In this document: positions 58,652 to 64,000 of the stretch, in pieces
Numbering within the stretch: the first letter of the stretch is position 1
How the letters are laid out: each line of letters starts with the position of its first letter
Source of the DNA: Pseudonocardia petroleophila
GTDB lineage: Bacteria > Actinomycetota > Actinomycetes > Mycobacteriales > Pseudonocardiaceae
DNA length: 64,000 nt
Assembly: GCF_014235185.1 (NCBI RefSeq)
Contig: NZ_CP060131.1
Location: 3,975,501-4,039,500 of the forward strand
Reading direction: 5' to 3'
Notes under the pieces: generated by a model
The model's database searches: none
Seen by the model: only the letters and a program-made list of their open reading frames with translations
Told to the model about the DNA's origin: nothing
Translations under genes and position numbers: made by a program

Positions 58652-59464
58652 CTACTTGAGCATGAAGCCGGCGTCGATCGGCACGGTCGTCCCGGTGATC
58701 CACTTGCCGGCGTCGGAACAGAGGAAGGCGACGACGTCGGACACGTCCCGCTCGGCCAGCGCGTCGACGGGCATCAGGTTGAACCGCATGGCGTTGCCGA
58801 GCTCCTCGTGCTCGGTGAGCCACTGCGGGAAGAAGTCGTTGTTCGACATCGGCGACGCCACGCCCGTCGGGTGGATGGTGTTGACCCGGATCGACTCGGG
58901 CGCCAGCTCGCGGGCCAGCGTGCGCATCAGCCCGACGATCCCGTGCTTGGCCGCCGTGTAGTGCGTGCAGCCGGCGACGGCGCGCAGCCCGGCGATCGAC
59001 GAGGTGATGAGGATCGTGCCGCCCGCGCCGCCCGCGCGGATGTGCGGGACGACCGCCCGGCAGGACTTGAACACCCCCGTCAGGTTGATGTCGATCATGT
59101 CGTCCCAGGCCTCGTCGGTGAGCTCCCAGGTGTTCTCCGACAGGCTCAGGATCCCGGCGTTGGCCAGGTGGATGTCGATGCGGCCGAACTCGTCCATCGC
59201 GGTGTCGGCGAGACGGGTCATGTCGGCCGTGCTGCGCACGTCGGCCTCGATCGCGACGCAGCGCCGTCCGGTCTTCTCGACCGCGGCCACGGTCTCGTCG
59301 AGGTCGCCCCGCTGCCCGGTCGGGAACGGCACCGATCCCACCTGTTCGGTGATGTCGCAGATCACGACGTCGGCGCCCTCCTCGGCCAGGCGGATCGCGT
59401 GCGACCGGCCCTGCCCGCGTCCGCCGCCGGTGATGACCGCGACCTTGCCGTCCAGCTGTCCCAT
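58652..59464 (-). CDS. Mycofactocin-type SDR oxidoreductase (second copy)
   Basis: A protein of 270 residues. The pattern matches the SDR at 56939: VAVITGGGRGQGRSHAIRL, an insertion TEQVGSVPFPTGQRGDLDE, HYTAAKHG as active site and GTTVPIDAGFMLK at the end. The two are equally long and clearly related. It would oxidise a secondary alcohol, with electrons going to mycofactocin rather than free NAD. It starts 1 bp before the glycoside hydrolase-like gene ends and stops 8 bp before the epoxide hydrolase gene. Confidence 0.85.
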   Translation of the reverse strand: MGQLDGKVAVITGGGRGQGRSHAIRLAEEGADVVICDITEQVGSVPFPTGQRGDLDETVAAVEKTGRRCVAIEADVRSTADMTRLADTAMDEFGRIDIHLANAGILSLSENTWELTDEAWDDMIDINLTGVFKSCRAVVPHIRAGGAGGTILITSSIAGLRAVAGCTHYTAAKHGIVGLMRTLARELAPESIRVNTIHPTGVASPMSNNDFFPQWLTEHEELGNAMRFNLMPVDALAERDVSDVVAFLCSDAGKWITGTTVPIDAGFMLK

Positions 59465-59465
59465 C

Positions 59466-60572
59466 TCAGTCCTTCCCGTACCGCGCCAGTGCGCGGCGGT
59501 TGTGCTCGGTGATGGCGTCGGTGAGGTCGGTGTAGGGCTCGTCCCACGGGTCCTTCACACCCCAGCCGCGGCCACCGGTGTTCTCGACGTAGCCGCACCA
59601 GTGCCAGCCCGCGAACCACGGCTCGTCGAGCAGGGCGTCCAGGGCGGCGCCGTAGTCGACGCCGCGTTCGGCGTGGTCGGCGCACCCGGTCCGGTGCGGG
59701 TTGAGCTCGGTCGGCGTCCAGTTGCCGGCGTCGGCGACGATCACCGGCTTGCCCCCGCACTGTTCGCGCCAGCGCGCGAGGTCGTCGCGCAGCTGCGTGC
59801 GGGACTCCTGGGTCGGCTCGGTGAAGTACTGCACCGACAGCACGTCGACGAAGGGCGCCATCGCCCGCAGCACCGGCTCGGGGATGCCCTTGTTGCCGTT
59901 GAACCGGTCACCGAGGATCAGGTGGTCGGGGTCGTGGCGGCGGATGGCCGTCACGATCGTCTCGTAGTAGCGGCTGGCCACGTCGTAGAGCCGCCTGTCC
60001 CGTTCGGCCGGGTCGAGGCCGCGCAGCTCGGCGAAGTCGGCCCCGGAGGCGTGCGGCAGCCAGGCCGGGATGTCGACGAGGAAGTAGCCGAGCAGGTCCG
60101 GCGAGTCGGCGTGCTCGGCGGCGATGCTGCGCGCGAGGTAGTCGCACCAGACCGCGAAGTCGTCGCCTCCGTGAGCAGGGTCCAGGGGCCGGAACGCGGG
60201 GTGGCCGTTCCAGTCCTCGATCTCCATGACCGGCACCTGGGCGACGTAGGGGATACCCGCCCCGCGCAGCTCCGCCGCCGACCACGGGGTCGAGTGCCTG
60301 AGGTCGATCGGGTCGCCGAACCAGTCCAGCGCCTCGCCCCAGCCGCCCGCGACGTACTCCTGGGTCCAGCCCAGGGTGTTGAACGACCAGTTCCGCAGGT
60401 CGGCGACGGCCCCGTCGGCGATCCAGCGTTCGCGCGAGCCGTAGCGCTCCCGCCAGATGTCACGGTTGCGCGGGAACTTGAGGTTGGTCTCGTCCACGTG
60501 GTTCAGGGCGAGGGACAGGAACGGGTTGCCCTCCGGGTCGACGAGCCGCCCGTCCCGGATCGCGAACGTCAT
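59466..60572 (-). CDS. Agarase-like glycoside hydrolase (TIM barrel), copy 2
   Basis: A protein of 368 residues. GNPFLSLALNHVDETNLKFP near residue 15, LRNWSFNTLGWTQEY near 58, DYLARSIAAEHADSP, YFLVDIPAW and HLILGDRFNG near 215 give the pattern of beta-agarase/GH50-GH86-type barrels, where a DNE-like segment carries the acid/base. The catalytic acid is normally in the segment that reads LVDIPAW here, so activity on a typical polysaccharide is doubtful. It is very similar to the gene at 61468. It overlaps the epoxide-hydrolase gene by one base. No signal peptide is seen, so it works in the cytoplasm on a small glycoside. Confidence 0.7.
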   Translation of the reverse strand: MTFAIRDGRLVDPEGNPFLSLALNHVDETNLKFPRNRDIWRERYGSRERWIADGAVADLRNWSFNTLGWTQEYVAGGWGEALDWFGDPIDLRHSTPWSAAELRGAGIPYVAQVPVMEIEDWNGHPAFRPLDPAHGGDDFAVWCDYLARSIAAEHADSPDLLGYFLVDIPAWLPHASGADFAELRGLDPAERDRRLYDVASRYYETIVTAIRRHDPDHLILGDRFNGNKGIPEPVLRAMAPFVDVLSVQYFTEPTQESRTQLRDDLARWREQCGGKPVIVADAGNWTPTELNPHRTGCADHAERGVDYGAALDALLDEPWFAGWHWCGYVENTGGRGWGVKDPWDEPYTDLTDAITEHNRRALARYGKD

Positions 60573-61456
60573 CAGAGCTCACCACCGAAGAACCGCAGGT
60601 AGTGCCCGGCCAGCTCGTCGGGGGACTCCTCGGCGAGCTGGTGGCCCCACGGCAGGATCACCGACCGCACGTCCTGGGCGACCTCGCGCATCTGCCGCTC
60701 GTTGTCCGCGCCGATGAAGTGTTCGCTGCCCACGGCCAGCACCGGCATCCGGAGCGGGGTCTTGGCCGACTCGACGTTCTGGTCGCCGTCGGTCAGCGTC
60801 GCCCGGTAGATCTCGCACATGCACTTCACCCCGCCGGGTGAGCCGTAGCAGCGCACGTACTCGTCAATGGCGTCGGGCGTGATCGCCGTCGGGTCGTGCG
60901 TCTCGTGCTTGATGAAGTAGGAGAAGTACTCCCGCTCGTGCCCGTTGATCAGCATCTCCGGGAACTCGGGCACCGCGTAGAAGTTGATGTGCCAGAGCCA
61001 GACGTAGCTGCGCACGTTCTGTGCGGTGAGGAACGAGTAGTCCTCCAGTCCGAAGCCGGGAAGGATCATCTCCTGGTAGACCAGCTGCTGCACACGGTCG
61101 GGATAGGCCGCGGCGAGCTGGTAGGCCGCCGCGGCGCCCCAGTCCTCGCCGACGACGCGGAAGCGCTCGTGGCCCAGCGCGGACATCAGCTGCGCGAAGT
61201 CCTCGGCGACGTTGCGCATGTCGTAGCCGTCGGTCGCGTGCTCGGAGTCCCCGAGGCCGCGCATGTCCGGGACGATCACCTGGTAGTGCGGGGTGAGCAG
61301 CGGGATCACGTGCCGCCAGTGGTAGGAGGTCTTGGGCACGCCGTGCAGCAGCAGCACCGGCTCGCCCTCACCTGCGGTCAGGTAGTGCAGCCGCACCCCG
61401 TTGACGGTTTCGCGCCCGTGCCGGACGAGATCGCCGCGATGGTCGACGATGCGCAT
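60572..61456 (-). CDS. Epoxide-hydrolase-like alpha/beta hydrolase 2
   Basis: A protein of 294 residues. HGVPKTSYHW near residue 39, nucleophile GEDWGAA with Asp105 and LPWGHQLAEESP at the C-terminus are equivalent to those of the copy at 57753. The ATG at 61454-61456 has GGAGA upstream; the larger reading frame extending to 62533 belongs to the glycoside hydrolase shadow. It sits between two agarase-like genes. The tandem copy order (hydrolase, epoxide hydrolase, hydrolase, SDR, epoxide hydrolase, SDR) suggests duplication. Confidence 0.8.
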   Translation of the reverse strand: MRIVDHRGDLVRHGRETVNGVRLHYLTAGEGEPVLLLHGVPKTSYHWRHVIPLLTPHYQVIVPDMRGLGDSEHATDGYDMRNVAEDFAQLMSALGHERFRVVGEDWGAAAAYQLAAAYPDRVQQLVYQEMILPGFGLEDYSFLTAQNVRSYVWLWHINFYAVPEFPEMLINGHEREYFSYFIKHETHDPTAITPDAIDEYVRCYGSPGGVKCMCEIYRATLTDGDQNVESAKTPLRMPVLAVGSEHFIGADNERQMREVAQDVRSVILPWGHQLAEESPDELAGHYLRFFGGEL

Positions 61457-61467
61457 GGGTTCTCCTC

Positions 61468-62619
61468 TCACAGCAGGTCGTAGACGCGGCGGTTGAACTC
61501 CGCGACGGGATCGACGTAATCGGGGTACGGCTCGTCCCACGGGTCCTTCATGCCCCAACCGCGGGCGAGGTTCTCGACGTAGCCGCACCAGTGCCAGCCC
61601 AGCAGCCACGGCTCGCGCACCAGGTCGGTGAAGGTGTCGACGTAGTGCTGCGCGCGGGCGGCCTGGTCCTCGACGCCGTCCATCGTGCGCTGCGGGTTGA
61701 GCTCGGTGGCGGTCCAGTTGCCGATGTCGGGGATGAGGATCGGCTTGCCGACCCGCTCGTACAGCCCGCGGGCGTGGCTGATCACGTGGTCGCGCGAGGC
61801 CTGGTCGTTGCCCGGGTAGTACTGCACCGACAGCACGTCGATGTAGGGCTTCGCCGCCTCGAGCACCACGTCGGGCAGCTCGTTGTCGCCGTTGTAGCGG
61901 TCGCCCAGGATCAGGTGGTGCGGGTCGTAGGTGCGGATGTGGCGGTGGATCGTCTCGTAGTACGTCGAGGCGATCTCGAAGAGCTTCGCCTCGCGCTTGT
62001 CCCCCTCGAGCCCCTCGAGCCCCGGCCAGTCCGCGCCCGCGGGGTGGCGGAACCACAGCGGCGCGTCGACGAACGAGTAGCCGATGAGGTTCGTGCTCTC
62101 GGCGGCGTCGACGCAGATGCTGCGCGCGAGGTAGGCGCAGTGGTCGTCGAAGTCGGCGTCGAAGACGTCGGGGTAGAACGGGCGCCCGTTCCAGTTCTCG
62201 TTCTCCGCCAGCCGCATCTGGATGATGTAGGGCATCCCGGCGGCCTCGAGGTCGGCCACGGTCCACTGCGCGCCGTGCTCGACGACGACGATCTGGGACC
62301 AGTCGAACTTCTCCCGCCAGCCCCCGCCGATGTACTGCTGGGTCCAGCCGATGGAGTTGAAGCCCCAGTTGCGCAGGTCGGTGACGACGCCCTCGGTGAT
62401 CCAGCGATCGCGCGAGCCGCCGTAGCGCTGCTTCCAGACCTCGAGGTTGTGCGGGTACTTCAGGTCGGAGTCGTCGATGTGATTGAGGCCGACGGACAGG
62501 AAGCCGTTGCCCAGCGGGTCCACCAGCCACCACCGGTCACCGTCGCGGTCGAGCCGGAACGCACCGGTGGCGTCGAACCGCCAGCGGGTGGAGCCGCCGT
62601 AGCTGTCGATCTCGGACAA
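61468..62619 (-). CDS. Agarase-like glycoside hydrolase (TIM barrel), copy 1
   Basis: A protein of 383 residues. It has the same markers as the copy at 59466 (GNGFLSVGLNHIDDSDLKYP, LRNWGFNSIGWTQQY, GYSFVDAPLWF, HLILGDRYNGDN, GWHWCGYVENL) plus an N-terminal extension with RWRFDATGAFRLDRDGDRW. The start is the TTG at 62617-62619, chosen because AGGAGAGAC lies directly upstream and the previous gene stops 12 bp earlier; the longer open frame overlaps the isomerase gene antiframe. No signal peptide, so the substrate is probably imported by the sugar transporter upstream. The substrate is unknown. Confidence 0.72.
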   Translation of the reverse strand: MSEIDSYGGSTRWRFDATGAFRLDRDGDRWWLVDPLGNGFLSVGLNHIDDSDLKYPHNLEVWKQRYGGSRDRWITEGVVTDLRNWGFNSIGWTQQYIGGGWREKFDWSQIVVVEHGAQWTVADLEAAGMPYIIQMRLAENENWNGRPFYPDVFDADFDDHCAYLARSICVDAAESTNLIGYSFVDAPLWFRHPAGADWPGLEGLEGDKREAKLFEIASTYYETIHRHIRTYDPHHLILGDRYNGDNELPDVVLEAAKPYIDVLSVQYYPGNDQASRDHVISHARGLYERVGKPILIPDIGNWTATELNPQRTMDGVEDQAARAQHYVDTFTDLVREPWLLGWHWCGYVENLARGWGMKDPWDEPYPDYVDPVAEFNRRVYDLL

Positions 62620-62630
62620 TGTCTCTCCTG

Positions 62631-63479
62631 TCAGGGGGTGGGCAGGCACGAGCGCACGTACGCGTCGGCCTTGGCCAGTTCGTCGGTGATGTGGTGCAGG
62701 GGCCAGCCGCCGGTGCCGTGGCACTTGAGGCCGGCCGGGCCGCGGTAGCCCAGGCGGGCGAGCGTCCCGAGCGGGACGGCGTGGTCGAGGGTGCCGCCGA
62801 CGCGGGGCAGCTGCTGCTCGCCGGGTCCGAAATTCAGGCCGTCGACGCCGTGCCGGTAGGCCCGGTCGATGTCCCAGATGTAGTAGTAGAAGAGCTTGCC
62901 GCGCTCGGCGAGCCAGGTGATCGCCTCGGTGATGCCGTCCTGCATGACCCACAGGTGCGGCGGGGCGAGGCAGATCCCGAGGTTCGGGTGGTCGATGTCG
63001 CGCACCAGCCGCTTGATCTGCGCGAACGTGTCGACGCCTTCGTCCCAGCGCTGCTCCTCGCCGTGCCCGGACTCGAAGTCGGCGCTGAACGGCACGGTCA
63101 GGTGGTTCTCCACGGCGATCCGCACGCCGTTGCGCGCCGCGGCCTCCACCAGGGCGGGGAGGAACGTCGACACGAAGTCGGGGTAGTTCGCCTCGCAGTC
63201 GAACACCACGGTGTCGATGCCGAGGTCGCGGGCGAACTCGATGCGCTCCAGCATCTCGTCCTGCGTCTTGCCGTACATCGTCAGGCCGCAGGGGCGGACG
63301 CCGTAGTGGTCGAGCACGGCCCGGATCGCGGACGGGTCGTCCCCCGGGTTGACGTGGTGGGCCAGCGGCGCGGCCGAGGACCACAGGTTGACCTCGGTGA
63401 ACCCGAGCCCGGCGAGCTCGCGGATCGCCACCTCCAGGGGGTAGTCGTGGTACGGCAGGATCTCGGCGGCGTAGCGCAC
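62631..63479 (-). CDS. Sugar phosphate isomerase/epimerase-like TIM barrel
   Basis: A protein of 282 residues of the xylose-isomerase-like family. IAVENHLTVPFSADF (metal-binding Glu) near residue 120, LGICLAPPHLWVMQDG (Asp/His site altered to APPH) near 175, and the C-terminal LKCHGTGGWPL are visible. The GTG start at 63477-63479 has GGAG upstream, and it lies 12 bp after the ABC permease stop. A similar but not closely related barrel is at 25304. Confidence 0.78.
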   Translation of the reverse strand: MRYAAEILPYHDYPLEVAIRELAGLGFTEVNLWSSAAPLAHHVNPGDDPSAIRAVLDHYGVRPCGLTMYGKTQDEMLERIEFARDLGIDTVVFDCEANYPDFVSTFLPALVEAAARNGVRIAVENHLTVPFSADFESGHGEEQRWDEGVDTFAQIKRLVRDIDHPNLGICLAPPHLWVMQDGITEAITWLAERGKLFYYYIWDIDRAYRHGVDGLNFGPGEQQLPRVGGTLDHAVPLGTLARLGYRGPAGLKCHGTGGWPLHHITDELAKADAYVRSCLPTP

Positions 63480-63491
63480 CGGATCTCCTCT

Positions 63492-64000
63492 CTACTTGAC
63501 GGCACCGAAGGTCAGGCCCGCGACGATGCGGCGCCGCATGATCAGGGTGAGGACGAGGATCGGCGCGGTGATCACCGTGGCGGCGGCGGTGAGGTTGCCC
63601 CACTGCGTGCCGAACATGCCGGTGAACTCCTGGATCCCGACGGGACCGGTCTTGGCGCCCGCGCGGGTGAGTGACAGCGCGAACAGGAACTCGTTCCAGG
63701 CGAGGATCGCCGAGAGGATCGACACCGTCGCGACGGCCGGGACGAGCAGCGGCCAGACGATGCGGCGCAGCACCGTCCACGTCGACGCGCCGTCCACCAT
63801 CGCCGCCTCGGTGATCTCCACCGGGATCGCCACGATCGAGCTGCGCAGGATCCACACGGCGATCGGCAGGTTGAACGCCGCGTACGGCACGATCAGCACG
63901 GCGTAGGTGTCGATCAGCCCCAGGTACCCGGCGGCGATGAACACCGGGATCACGGCCACGATCGGCGGGAACAGGTAGGTCGACAGGATCCACGACGACA
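63492..64000 (-). CDS. Carbohydrate ABC transporter permease (MalG-like), C-terminal part
   Basis: An open frame enters from the right edge and ends at 63492, giving at least 169 residues. AFNLPIAVWILRSSIVAIP, the EAA loop EITEAAMVDGASTWTVLRRIVWPLLVP near its middle, and the MalG-type end IVAGLTFGAVK are present. It is one of the two permeases of a sugar importer; the partner permease, binding protein and ATPase presumably lie further right (upstream). It is in the same direction as the glycoside-hydrolase-like genes, so the operon joins uptake and breakdown. Confidence 0.85.
   Translation of the reverse strand, partial: SSWILSTYLFPPIVAVIPVFIAAGYLGLIDTYAVLIVPYAAFNLPIAVWILRSSIVAIPVEITEAAMVDGASTWTVLRRIVWPLLVPAVATVSILSAILAWNEFLFALSLTRAGAKTGPVGIQEFTGMFGTQWGNLTAAATVITAPILVLTLIMRRRIVAGLTFGAVK

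Noticed and set aside
1..64000. CRISPR arrays or phage genes
   Set aside because: I saw no regularly spaced repeats and no capsid, tail, portal or lysis proteins.

Overview
The window is very GC-rich DNA with dense, 4-bp-overlapping operons, GTG and TTG starts, F420/mycofactocin-type oxidoreductases and SCO6880-type conjugation genes. This points to an actinomycete, most likely a Pseudonocardia-like genus; the genus is inference. No rRNA, intact tRNA or CRISPR array is visible.

Region 1 (1-4577, minus) is the end of a conjugation module: a VirB4-like ATPase cut by the window edge, an SCO6880-family protein, a TrbL/VirB6-like membrane protein, a lipoprotein, a small two-helix membrane protein and a ParA-like P-loop protein, nearly all translationally coupled. 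Region 2 (4878-38092) is a large catabolic cluster. It contains three cytochromes P450, a CitE-like lyase, hydratases, two class III CoA transferases, an NDP-forming acyl-CoA synthetase, three unusual crotonases, a branched-chain-amino-acid-type ABC importer, two NTF2-like proteins, a MarR and a LuxR regulator, and a P450/aldehyde dehydrogenase/alcohol dehydrogenase/ferredoxin/ferredoxin reductase cassette. The layout suggests uptake of a hydrophobic or branched substrate, P450 hydroxylation, oxidation to an acid, CoA activation and a beta-oxidation-like route; the substrate cannot be named. Five near-identical 13-bp sites (consensus TTAAC-N3-GTTAA) lie in five promoter regions of this cluster, and in four of them the site begins on the last base of a -10 box. 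The MarR gene next to one of them is the best candidate repressor.

At 39423-39466 lies the 3' half of a tRNA-Val(CAC) followed by its hairpin. This is the expected right-hand attachment site of an integrative element. Regions 1 and 2 together therefore look like one integrative and conjugative element carrying a catabolic cargo of about 33 kb, whose other end lies to the left of the window.

Region 3 (38.1-44.9 kb) is decayed: TetR and thiamine-diphosphate-enzyme remnants, an IS256-family element, an IS3-family element with a frameshifted orfB, a second IS3 fragment and broken hypothetical genes. Region 4 (44882-56915) is a second catabolic cluster on both strands. It has a PaaA-like diiron protein with two small partners, divergent from hot-dog hydratases, a crotonase, a PaaK-like CoA ligase, a permease-permease-ATPase triple fusion with its own ATPase and binding protein, an F420-type LLM enzyme, a phosphotransferase and a TetR regulator. 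Its divergent promoter region carries two mirrored copies of an 11-bp element. Region 5 (56939-64000, minus) combines a sugar ABC permease, a sugar-isomerase-like TIM barrel, two agarase-like glycoside hydrolases, two epoxide-hydrolase-like proteins and two mycofactocin-type SDRs, as if a hydrolase/epoxide hydrolase/SDR set had been duplicated. It could serve the breakdown of a glycosylated compound.
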